A DNA stretch of 10,428 nt, from assembly GCA_009602725.1 (NCBI GenBank), contig WELB01000362.1, forward strand, positions 61,700 through 72,127, written 5' to 3'. This stretch comes from Spirogloea muscicola (lineage: Eukaryota > Streptophyta > Zygnematophyceae > Spirogloeales > Spirogloeaceae). Below the pieces are notes generated by a model. It saw nothing but the letters and a program-made list of their open reading frames with translations. It did no database searches and had not been told where the DNA came from. Every line of letters begins with the position of its first letter. Position 1 is the first letter of the stretch. Below are positions 1-6,813 of this stretch, piece by piece. The translations under genes were made by a program, and so were the position numbers.

Positions 1-41
1 CCCACAAACCCCAGCCCCCCTCGCCCCCGACCTACCTCTCC
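1..41 (+). other. 5' leader of the RBM22-like gene
   Basis: C-rich, G-poor stretch directly before the ATG at 42. The start context CTCTCCATGG has G at +4, which suits eukaryotic initiation. No TATA box can be seen in so short a piece; the promoter lies outside the window. Whether these bases are all transcribed leader or include core promoter cannot be told. Confidence 0.5.
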
Positions 42-2397
42 ATGGCGCACCGCCTGCTGCGCGACGCCGACGCCGACGGCTGGGAGCGCAGCGACTTCCC
101 CATCATCTGCGAGTCCTGCCTCGGCGACAACCCGTATGTGCGCATGACCAAGGAGAACTACGCCAAGGAGTGCAAGATCTGCACGCGCCCCTTCACCGTC
201 TTCCGCTGGCGCCCCGGCCGCGACGCGCGCTACAAGAAGACCGAGGTCTGCCAGACGTGCAGCAAGCTCAAGAACGTGTGCCAGGTCTGCCTGCTGGACC
301 TCGAGTACGGCCTGCCCGTCGAGGTGCGCGACTCCGCGCTCGGCATCAACTCCACCGACGCCATCCCCAAGTCCGACGTCAACCGCGAGTTCTACGCCGA
401 GGAGGCCGACCGCAAGGCCCGCGCTGGCATCGACTACGACTCCTCCTTCGGCAAGGCCCGCCCCACCGACACCATCCTCAAGCTCCAGCGCACCACGCCC
501 TACTACAAGCGCAACCGCGCCCACGTCTGCAGCTTCTACGTCCGCGGCGAGTGCACGCGCGGCACCGAGTGCCCGTACCGCCACGAGATGCCGCAGACGG
601 GCGAGCTGGCCCACCAGAACATCAAGGACCGCTACTACGGGTATGACCGGCGCACTGCCACCCTCTTTTGCCAGGCGCCCGCTGCTCACGCCACTGCGCC
701 ACCCTGCTCGCAGACCTCGTAAAGCCGACCCAGGCATGCGCTGCCTGTCCTTGCACATTCATTGATAGCTCGCTCCGACGGCCACACTCGGACGACAAGA
801 CCAGGTGGACAGCCCTTCACGCTGCTGACTGGGCCTTGTGGCACGGTGATTACAGGGTGAATGATCCTGTGGCCGCCAAGCTGCTGCGCAAGGCTGCCGA
901 CATGCCCTCCCTGAGCCCGCCCGTTGATGCCAATGTCAAGACCCTGTACGTTGGAGGCCTGGACGCCCGTGTGACTGAGGAAGATCTCAAGTGCGTCATC
1001 TGCACCTGGGCACCCACCAGCCAAGCAAGACGCTAGGGTCATGCAGAACTGACATGACGGTGCTGCTGCATCAAGGTCGGGGGTACATCTAGGTAACTCA
1101 TGCTAGCAGTGCCTTGCACCATGTTGTCGTTGCAGGGACCAATTCTACGGATATGGAGAGATCGAGTCTATCCGCTTGGTCCCTGCCAAGGGCTGCGCCT
1201 TTGTCACCTACACAGCAAGGGATGGGGCGGAGAAGGCAGCCGAGAACATGGCAAACAAGTTGGTGGTCAAGGGTTTGCGACTGAAGGTCATGTGGGGCCG
1301 CCCTCAGGTAACGCGCGCTCCTTGGCTAGCGTCCTGTCACTGTGGTGACAAGGTGGTCGCAAATGCGCCACCCGCACTGCGCCTAGCATCAAAGGGTCGT
1401 TGACAGTCACATTTGCCTGGTCGGCGATGCTCGAATGTTGGGCCTGATGAACTTGATTTGCCTGCTCTTTCTTCCAGTCTGCCAGGGAAGACAACAGGCT
1501 CACGGACATTCAGAGGGGAGCTCAGGCAGGGGAGGGTCAACAGGGAGGCCCGGTCAACTTCTTGAATGTACCTCCACCCATGACGAGGATGGGTGGATCA
1601 GAGGAAGCCTACTACCCGTCCATGGACCCTCAGAGGATGGGCGCAGTCGGCGACGAGGCTAGAGCTGAGTCTGCCACTGCGGCCGGTCCAGGGCAGCAGG
1701 CCCCTCAGGCGGTACCTTCTTTGATCCTGCTATTTAGCTGTTCCAGTAGCGGTCTCTTGTTATGGCATCTGTGTGTTGGTCACTACTGATGACATTCAGA
1801 AGGAGAGAGTATCCTGTGAGGCTTTGAGGAGTCACTGGGGTGCATCGTCCACTTTCTTTCACGAGTGTCATTTTCTTCATCTTTGAAGTGGTCTTGTATG
1901 CACATCCAAAGTTGGTAGAAAAGCGCCGACAGATTTGAAAGCCGCAAGTTTGTCATCAGAAGCCAGCGGATGGCTGACCGTGTCTGTCTCATCTGTTTGT
2001 CTGTCTGGCAGCAATCTTCTGTGCGGCCACCTGTGTATGGCCCACCCTACATGCAGCCATTCCACTACCCACACCCCCCACCACCACAACACTACCAAGT
2101 ACGTTCCCAGGTCCCAATGCCTAAACCCTAAACCCTAAACGCTAGATCCAATGTGCAGCTCCACTTCACCATGCTTGGCTCAGCTGAGAGTCTGCAACGG
2201 CAGGGTCAATGTGCTCTTGCGGTGACCACCATTGCTGTTCAGTCGTCTTGCAGTTTCCTCCTTGACAAGAGGCTGGATGTTTGCCTTGCTCTGTGTTGCA
2301 GAGGCCATATGTCATTGGGGCACACACTGGCCCGCCCCCTCACCAGCCCTTTCCTGGACCTTATATGCAGCCTGGGCCTTTGCAGCCGCCCAGGTAG
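42..2397 (+). CDS. RBM22: Pre-mRNA splicing factor RBM22/Slt11-type (zinc fingers + RRM)
   Basis: Spliced gene of 440 residues. Exons I infer: 42-640, 856-990, 1136-1307, 1478-1711, 2012-2098, 2302-2397, all GT-AG. RBM22 (combining the roles of yeast Cwc2 and Ecm2/Slt11) is a nuclear NTC-related protein that contacts U6 snRNA and the intron near the spliceosome's catalytic centre. Visible domains: eight N-terminal cysteines in CxxC pairs (C23/C26, C44/C47, C70/C73, C80/C83) with the family signature [14 protein letters not shown]; a CCCH finger C163-C171-C177-H181 (CPYRHE); NIKDRYYG; an RRM from about 229 to 300 with RNP2 LYVGGL (230-235) and RNP1 KGCAFVTY (263-270); the family's [13 protein letters not shown]; then a Pro/His/Gln-rich tail. 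Human RBM22 is about 420 residues, so this copy looks complete. The ATG at 42 is the only sensible start. The 3' end is less sure: TAG at 2395 lies in CAG|GTAGAG, and splicing 2394-2455 would move the stop to 2507 (456 residues). No neighbour in the window shares its pathway. Confidence 0.93.
641..855 (+). other. Intron 1 of the RBM22-like gene
   Basis: 215 bp, GTATGA...TTACAG, phase 2. It joins ...DRYYG to VNDPVA, which restores the family's continuous YYG(I/V)NDPVA block. Reading through it hits a stop at 720-722, so unspliced message would give a truncated protein lacking the RRM. Confidence 0.9.
991..1135 (+). other. Intron 2 of the RBM22-like gene
   Basis: 145 bp, GTGCGT...TTGCAG, phase 2. 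It interrupts the RRM between its first helix start (EEDLK) and DQFYGYGEI. Joining the exons gives an uninterrupted RRM. Confidence 0.88.
1308..1477 (+). other. Intron 3 of the RBM22-like gene
   Basis: 170 bp, GTAACG...TTCCAG, phase 0, placed exactly after the RRM-ending WGRPQ. The acceptor has a pyrimidine tract (CTGCTCTTTCTTCCAG). Confidence 0.88.
1712..2011 (+). other. Intron 4 of the RBM22-like gene
   Basis: 300 bp, GTACCT...TGGCAG, phase 0. The joined frame runs from QQAPQA into [17 protein letters not shown], a Pro-rich tail like that of the family. A T-rich stretch (TCTGTCTCATCTGTTTGTC) precedes the acceptor. Confidence 0.75.
2099..2301 (+). other. Intron 5 of the RBM22-like gene, carrying telomere-like repeats
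   Basis: 203 bp, GTACGT...TTGCAG, phase 0. Joining gives [20 protein letters not shown] in one frame. It contains the CCCTAAA array at 2120-2140. Confidence 0.72.
2120..2140 (+). repeat. Interstitial telomere-type repeat (CCCTAAA)~3
   Basis: CCTAAACCCTAAACCCTAAA followed by C. Read on the minus strand it is TTTAGGG, the telomere unit of plants and of Chlorella-type green algae. About three perfect units stand alone, 20 bases after the intron 5 donor of the RBM22-like gene, far from any visible chromosome end. Confidence 0.85.
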
Positions 2398-2455
2398 AGC
2401 AGCCACTCAGCAAGCTTGACCTTCTCCTTTTGACCGTTCGCAATGGGTTTGCCAG
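2394..2455 (+). other. Possible facultative intron 6 (stop versus splice)
   Basis: The TAG that ends the main reading lies inside the donor-like CAG|GTAGAG. A possible acceptor TTTGCCAG ends at 2455 behind a pyrimidine-rich stretch (CTTCTCCTTTTG). Splicing these 62 bases would keep R440 and add 16 residues, ending at TGA 2505-2507. The length is short beside the gene's other introns, so the TAG is the simpler reading. Confidence 0.3.
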
Positions 2456-2931
2456 GGGCGTTCCACAAGCCAGTGGGGGTCCAAAGGGCATACGTGCAGG
2501 GTGTTGAGCATCAGATCAATTGGGACGGCAATATGGACGAACACCCGTCAGGAGTGCGGAGCTGGTGACCTCGAGGGGCTCGACTTGCTACGCTGGTTAT
2601 GCAGCAGCCCTGTGTGGCCTGTGCACTCGAGGCAGCAGGTCCCGACCGCAGCTCGTGAAGTCGTGTAGGGGGTACGCCCCGCCCCGTGCAAAGACAGGGG
2701 TTGCCATCAGGACAGGTCACGGCTGCCCCGCTGAAGGCAGACTGGTGCGGGCTGGTTCCACGGAGTGAGTGAGGGCAAGGGCCGTGAGCAGCCACAGCGA
2801 GAGAATTTTGTGCAGATGAGATTGGTGGTGGTGGTAGGACGGCGGGAGTGTCGGATGGAGTGAGGGCGCGGCCGGAGCCACTACCATGGGGGGGGCCAGG
2901 CTTGCAGGAAGAGTCTCGCCACTGGGATCCA
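2398..2931. other. Intergenic DNA without a recognised gene
   Basis: Presumed 3' untranslated region of the RBM22-like gene, then spacer. No TGTAA polyadenylation motif (the Chlamydomonas-type signal) was seen here. Long open frames on both strands (for instance 2511-2963 minus) are low-complexity Pro/Ser/Ala readings with no recognisable motif. A GGT-rich run lies near 2824-2836. Confidence 0.5.
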
Positions 2932-3082
2932 AGCTTGTCACTTGCCGTCCGGTAGTCGGGCATAAGTTAGTGACCTCTATGTGCTGACTCGTGGTTACTG
3001 AGCGGGTCAGCTTAGCAGCAGGTGATGTACATCTGTCAATGTGCTTGCCTCGTACTTTGTACACACAGGCCCTCCATCACTT
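2932..3082 (-). repeat. Repeat B, copy 1 (inverted partner of 5131-5281)
   Basis: 151 bp that match 5131-5281 in reverse complement. Positions 2973-3025 are identical to 5188-5240 over all 53 bases; the outer parts carry scattered substitutions. Homology starts at AGTGATGGAGGGCCTG (minus strand) and stops after GACAAGCT; the flanks beyond differ. The copy lies 0.8 kb upstream of the uS9 start. No target-site duplication is evident. Confidence 0.9.
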
Positions 3083-3347
3083 ACACAATTTATTTCTTCA
3101 TAGAGCGGCAGTAAAGGCCAGCCCGGTTCCTGCGTCCTTGTTGAAGACATTTCGGGCTGCCTTTCCCCAGCCCTCGCCCCCTTTTGGAAGAGCCGCTTCC
3201 TTGCGCACAGAGCGAGTCCATCACTACATCAGCGGAGCCACAGGCTTGCAGGGGTGGCGCGTCTGCGCGCGCAGGCAGCGACAGGGCATCGGGGGCCACG
3301 GCCGGCCGAGCGGGGACAGGGGGACAGACGCTTCCAGTAGAGAAAGA
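3083..3347. other. Spacer between repeats B1 and A1, with a diverged A-like hairpin
   Basis: No gene recognised. It contains GGGCTGCCTTTCCCCAGCCC at 3154-3173, a 6-bp stem of the same sequence as the A-family hairpin, and an alternating CG tract near 3258-3282. An open frame at 2991-3569 runs through repeats B1 and A1 and is not credible as a gene. Confidence 0.5.
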
Positions 3348-3460
3348 GCTCGCCCATTGAGGATAGGGGCTGGAACAGCCAGCCCAAAAAAGAATGGACA
3401 AAGTACGAGAAGGGAGCCAGGGGAAGCGCTAAGAAAAACAAGCACAAGAAGAAACAAAGC
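3348..3460 (-). repeat. Repeat A, copy 1
   Basis: On the minus strand this reads a pyrimidine-rich lead, then TTTTTTGGGCTGGC, a 7-bp hairpin (plus-strand GGGCTGG 3367-3373 / CCAGCCC 3379-3385), then CCTATCCTCAATGGGCGAGC. It aligns over about 115 bp with 9949-10067 on the plus strand, including the lead GCTGCTTTGTTTCTT. Confidence 0.88.
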
Positions 3461-3529
3461 AGCTACGAATGACTCAGTAATTCCTGCTGAGCAGCCGCAG
3501 ATCAGAGATGCTAGGGTCCTGGAAGTGGG

Positions 3530-3672
3530 TCCCAGTAGAGGGCGATGTGACGTCCTGATGGATTGCTGATAGATGGCTGAGAGGCCAGCCCAGGAAGAAG
3601 GAACACGAGTTCGAGGGGGGCCAGAAGTGGCACTCCCAATGGGGGCAAGGGCTGCGAAAAGCCAGCCCAGCA
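3530..3672 (-). repeat. Two diverged repeat A units
   Basis: Plus strand GGGCTGCGAAAAGCCAGCCC at 3649-3668 keeps a 6-bp GGGCTG/CAGCCC stem and is preceded by CCCAATGGGGGC, matching the repeat A tail in reverse. A weaker unit has GGCTGAGAGGCCAGCCC at 3575-3591 and shares CCAGTAGAG with the flank of copy 1 (3334-3342 and 3531-3539). Together with copy 1 they form a loose, irregularly spaced cluster upstream of the uS9 gene. Confidence 0.55.
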
Positions 3673-3756
3673 AGAGTTGACAGAGGTTCGGAGGGGCCAG
3701 GGCCTGCAAGCGTGTAGCAGCTACAAACGGGCCGGAGGAAGAGCTGAACCGCGCAG

Positions 3757-3767
3757 TGACTCACGTG
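3757..3767. promoter_or_regulatory. TGACTCA overlapping a CACGTG G-box, upstream of uS9
   Basis: TGACTCACGTG combines a bZIP-type TGACTCA (3757-3763) with the palindromic G-box CACGTG (3762-3767), 123-133 bases before the uS9 ATG. Both are known plant bZIP/bHLH sites; use here is inference, and single short motifs can occur by chance. Confidence 0.3.
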
Positions 3768-3821
3768 GCCACAAGGCACTCGGAAACGCCCGTTGAGGCA
3801 GCCCGAGGGAGGCAAGGGTTG

Positions 3822-3833
3822 TGGGCTTTAGGG
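3822..3833 (+). promoter_or_regulatory. Site II-like TGGGCT joined to TTTAGGG, upstream of uS9
   Basis: TGGGCTTTAGGG holds a site II element (TGGGCY) overlapping one TTTAGGG telo unit, 57-68 bases before the ATG. In land plants, telo boxes with site II elements mark promoters of ribosomal protein genes. The telo match is one unit, not the full AAACCCTAA. Function is inference. Confidence 0.4.
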
Positions 3834-3889
3834 CGCGCGCGCCTGCCCCAACCCCCCAGCGCCCCGGGCCCCGCGGCGCGGCCGCCCCC

Positions 3890-4821
3890 ATGGCTTCCGC
3901 CGCCGCCGCCGCCTCGCAGCTGGCCTGCCTCTCCTTGGGCTCTCGCCGCGCCTCGCCTGCCCCCCTCCGCTCCCTGCGCTCCTCAGGCTCGGCGCCCCGC
4001 CCACTGCTGGCCTTCTCCGCCACCCGCCGCCTCACTCTTCCTGCTCCGCCTTGCCCGCCCGGCGCCGCCCGCGCCGCTCTGGCGGGCACCGTCGACGCGG
4101 CCGAAGCGGCACCCCGGACGTGGCCTCCCCTCGCCTCCTGCCGCATCCACGGCACCGGCCGCCGCAAGACCGCGGTCGCCCGTGTCGCTCTGCTGGACGG
4201 CGGGGCGGGCCAGATCCAGGTCAACGGCCTCACGCTCCACGAGTACTTCCAGGGCCAGCCCCTCATGATCCAGGCCGTGAAGCTGCCCCTGTCCAGCCTC
4301 GGCTACGAGGGCAAGTTCGACCTCCTCATCAAAGTGCATGGAGGCGGCCTCAACGCGCAGGTACTCGCCGGCAGCCACCCGCCACCGCTTGCGCACGCCG
4401 CCTCCACAAGCCCGCCTCTCTTTGCGCGACCTGCGCATGTTTCCCTCCTGGCATTGCTCGCGCAGTGGCTCAAGGCGTGAGCCTGCAGGACAGGGCTTGC
4501 GCTTCAGCCCTGGTCTTGCCGTGTGGCCCTCTGCTCTTCCTCGCTTCACGCCGTTACCCTTTGCCGCCTAGCATGCTGACGCGCTGTGCGGCGCCCCCGT
4601 CGATGAAGCTCGTGAGCGCCTTCTCACAGCTCGGCTGGCATGGGTTGTGCCAGGCGCAGGCTATGGTGATGGGCATTGCCAGGGCCCTGTGCATGGCCAA
4701 CGCTGCCAACCGGCCTCCGCTCAAGGCCCAGGGCATGCTCACGCGAGATTCAAGGGCAGTGGAGCGCAAGAAGTATGGCCTGAAGAAGGCACGAAAGGCA
4801 CCCCAGTACAGTAAGCGCTAG
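3890..4821 (+). CDS. Ribosomal protein uS9, plastid/cyanobacterial type, nuclear-encoded
   Basis: Two exons, 3890-4360 and 4654-4821, joined in phase 0; 212 residues. uS9 belongs to the small ribosomal subunit head, and its basic C-terminal tail reaches the P-site tRNA. The fold starts near residue 86 with [13 protein letters not shown] and ends [19 protein letters not shown], the form I know from cyanobacterial and plastid S9; the conserved GGGLNAQ|AQAM block is rebuilt across the splice. About 127 residues match the usual length of bacterial S9 (130). Residues 1-85 are rich in Ala, Ser, Pro and Arg with almost no acids until about 65, as in an organelle transit peptide. The ATG at 3890 (context CCCCCATGG) is the first in frame. 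Plastid targeting is the best guess; mitochondrial or dual targeting is possible. The flanking repeats B1 and B2 are inverted around this gene. Confidence 0.93.
4361..4653 (+). other. Intron of the uS9 gene
   Basis: 293 bp, CAG|GTACTC...GTGCCAG, phase 0. It separates GGGLNAQ from [12 protein letters not shown], which are contiguous in all S9 proteins I know. It stays open for 40 codons, to TGA at 4478-4480, but those residues do not fit the family. Confidence 0.9.
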
Positions 4822-5130
4822 GCTGGCTATGTCATGCGGCATGTGTCCCCTGCTGCTCACTGCGACTGTTTCACACAGCCCCTCAAAGCCCCCGCTCCAC
4901 TCCTCCTGACATTGTCGCACGATGGTAGTAACTCATATTACTTAGTGCTAGTCAAGAAGCAGTGGTCAAGCTTGATAGAAATTCTGCTGCTGACTTTCTT
5001 GCAAGAGGTGACTGCCCTTACCCTCATTGTCACTAAGTGTGTGACTGGGAGGCAACCATGTTGCTGAAGTGCGTGACAAGAAGACGTTCACACTTTAGGT
5101 GCACAGACTGTACAGCATGCAGTGTGTACT
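4822..5130. other. 3' flank of uS9
   Basis: Probable 3' untranslated region and spacer. No TGTAA polyadenylation motif and no recognisable gene. Base composition is visibly lower in GC than the uS9 exons. Confidence 0.5.
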
Positions 5131-5281
5131 AAGTGATGGAGGGCCTGTGTGGCCAAGTACAAAGGCGAGCACATTGACAAACATATTTCACCTGCTGCTA
5201 AGCTGACCCGCTCAGTAACCACGAGTCAGCACATAGAGGTTGCTAACTGATGCCCGAATACGGACGGCAATCGACAAGCTC
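5131..5281 (+). repeat. Repeat B, copy 2 (inverted partner of 2932-3082)
   Basis: 151 bp beginning AGTGATGGAGGGCCTG after one A, with GTGGCCAAGTACAAAGGC in the left part and the 53-base block 5188-5240 identical to copy 1. TGGCCAAGTAC at 5150-5160 resembles a pol III A box, but I see no B box (GGTTCRANNC), so a tRNA-type SINE is not supported. In one frame the left part reads LSDGGPVWPSTK. Confidence 0.9.
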
Positions 5282-6024
5282 TTGTGCCGCCAGCTAAGGC
5301 TCGACCAGCTTTCTGATGCAACGCATGAGCCTGAGCTCGCTGCAGACAAGCTGACACTTAACGTCGCAAGAATGACAAGTAGGCTGCCGGCACGCCCATT
5401 CTGGGCTGGAAGCATATTGTCAGAGTTGGAGATTATACAGAGATGGAGAGATTGGCTGCCGCATGGCATGCAGCCCCTCTCTCCACAAAACAAGCTGATG
5501 CTCACGTAAAGCCCACCTCACACTCCAGTGTCAAATGATTGACAGTCAAGGCTTGGGGCAGAGATGGAGGGCTTGATGTGAAGCAGCGTGAGAGCCACAG
5601 GTGCAGGATCTTATTGCCCACGTTGTAGGGTCCAGGCTCAGTGTGTGACATTGGGGTTCTCGGGCTTGATTTCGGGCTTTCGCTGCAGTGTTTAATGAAA
5701 TCAGAAATATGTCATGTGCTATGAGATTGCTATTTGAGCTGAGATTGCTATAATGAGCCCGCTTAACACTGCTCGATCAGCACATTGCCAAATCTTCACT
5801 TGCCTCTCTTCCCCCTTTGAGGGGCTCCCAAACTGACGAGAGTATGGATGAAGCAATTAGCATGCTTCTAGCCCTTTCAAGAGGCGCTTTCTCCGGGAAA
5901 GAAGAGACTAAAGTGGCTTTCCGTCTGTTCAGAATCTGTTGAGGCTCCTACAGTACACGAGAGCATAAATCTTGCTACAGGAGTGCAGCAGTCATGATAG
6001 GAACAGCCAATGTAACTGCTATGC
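5282..6024. other. Gene-poor stretch with a small open frame and a short tandem repeat
   Basis: The frame 5240-5509 is open for about 89 codons from inside repeat B2 (no ATG at its start) and ends in TAA. It looks protein-like (charged, few low-complexity runs) but matches no family I recognise and may be part of a dead mobile element. The 12-mer TGAGATTGCTAT occurs at 5722-5733 and 5740-5751. AT-richer than the rest of the window. Confidence 0.4.
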
Positions 6025-6084
6025 TTCGTTCATTCTTATTTGGGCTGGCTTTTCCCAGCCCCTATCCTCAATGGGCGAGCCCTT
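6025..6084 (+). repeat. Repeat A, copy 2 (core only)
   Basis: Core TTTGGGCTGGCTTTTCCC, AGCCCCTATCCTCAATGGGC, GAGC. Stem GGGCTGG 6042-6048 / CCAGCCC 6055-6061, loop CTTTTC. The long pyrimidine lead of copies 1 and 3 is absent here, so this copy is truncated at its left side. Confidence 0.88.
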
Positions 6085-6348
6085 CTTCTCTCTCTTACTT
6101 CCTCAGGCGGCCCTTCACCCTGGGCCCACCTGTCGCGCTTGACGCCCCTGCCTGCACTGGCCACCTCACCAGGCGGGCGAATGGACTCGCAACTTAGAAT
6201 CATGGTGCAAGACGGCGAGAAGTGTAGACGGCGTAGATGGCAGCGGAAGGCGACGCTTGTGGAGGCCTCTGTTGGTAGGAGGCCTTGTCGCTGGTCGTAG
6301 GAGTCGGGCTAGGCATAGGCCAAATGCGCCTTGCCCTTGGAGGGAAAA

Positions 6349-6370
6349 GGGCCTGCTAGGAAGCAGGCCC
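6349..6370. repeat. Perfect inverted repeat (8-bp stem, 6-base loop)
   Basis: GGGCCTGC (6349-6356), TAGGAA, GCAGGCCC (6363-6370). An isolated hairpin, not part of the A family. No following T run, so no reason to call a terminator. Confidence 0.75.
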
Positions 6371-6462
6371 TCGTGTGGCCAGCAAGCTTCTAGTCCCTTG
6401 GTAAAGACGCCCCAGGTGTTCCACAAACATCATCTGCAGTACAGCAATGCTGAATGGTCCTT

Positions 6463-6616
6463 GAGGGCCAGGGTTGCCTCCACTTACCAATCAGGGCAGA
6501 AAAGCATCCTTCATCCCACGAGGGCCAAGGGTGCATCCATGAGGGCGGAGACACCTCATCATGCATCCATCACCCCACGAGGGCCCGAGATGCAGGGTTA
6601 TTTGGAGCCCTGAGGG
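6463..6616 (+). repeat. Degenerate GAGGGCC-centred tandem repeat
   Basis: GAGGG-centred units begin at 6463, 6520, 6541, 6579 and 6612. The best pair, CCCACGAGGGCC followed by GTGCA or ATGCA (about 6514-6534 and 6573-6594), is offset by 58-59 bases; GCATCCAT also recurs (6533, 6563). It looks like a decayed minisatellite. Confidence 0.5.
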
Positions 6617-6781
6617 TTGTACAGGCAATGGTGTCAGAGTATGGTATGGTGAGAAGCAAACTACTCCCCCACCTTTAACACCTGGAGATTCAGGATACGG
6701 ACGACGTGAGAATGTGCTTCCGCTTGAGATGGGCTTGCCGGCAGCATAACTGCCGTCCTTGCGCCGTCGTTATTGGTTCTC

Positions 6782-6813
6782 TTCGTACTTGGCCACTCAG
6801 GCCCTCCATCACT
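6782..6813 (-). repeat. Repeat B, copy 4 (left end only)
   Basis: The minus strand reads AGTGATGGAGGGCCTGAG then TGGCCAAGTACGAAG, matching the start of copies 1 and 2. Homology stops after GTAC. The corresponding minus frame, 6661-6882, reads LSDGGPEWPSTK, like copy 2. Confidence 0.8.

Larger units (their letters stand above)
6085..6781. other. Repeat-rich DNA without a recognised gene
   Basis: Contains a perfect hairpin at 6349-6370 and a degenerate GAGGGCC array at 6463-6616. A frame at 6257-6613 (plus) is open for 118 codons, but it starts at TTG and its second half is read from the array, so I do not call a gene. Confidence 0.45.

Noticed and set aside
170-646. 158-codon frame overlapping RBM22 exon 1
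   Set aside because: Out-of-frame Arg/Pro/His-rich reading of a GC-saturated exon, with no domain.
2717-3064. 115-codon minus frame beginning in repeat B1
   Set aside because: Starts within the repeat, then becomes Pro/His/Leu low-complexity; the equivalent frame in B2 is broken by stops.
2991-3569. 192-codon plus frame upstream of uS9
   Set aside because: It begins at GTG inside repeat B1 and crosses repeat A1 in antisense; composition reflects the repeats.
3224-3709. 161-codon minus frame with hydrophobic stretches that could pass for membrane segments
   Set aside because: The hydrophobic runs are read from the pyrimidine-rich lead and core of repeat A and recur in copy 3 in other frames.
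3721-4549. Long open frames on the minus strand and in other plus frames over uS9 exon 1 (for example 3721-4266 and 3983-4549 minus)
   Set aside because: They are by-products of very high GC, which removes stop codons. The uS9 frame has clear family motifs.
5131-5281. Repeat B as a tRNA-derived SINE
   Set aside because: TGGCCAAGTAC resembles an A box, but there is no B box, no A-rich tail and no clear target-site duplication.
6349-6370. Hairpin as a transcription terminator
   Set aside because: No T run follows and the DNA is eukaryotic nuclear in character.
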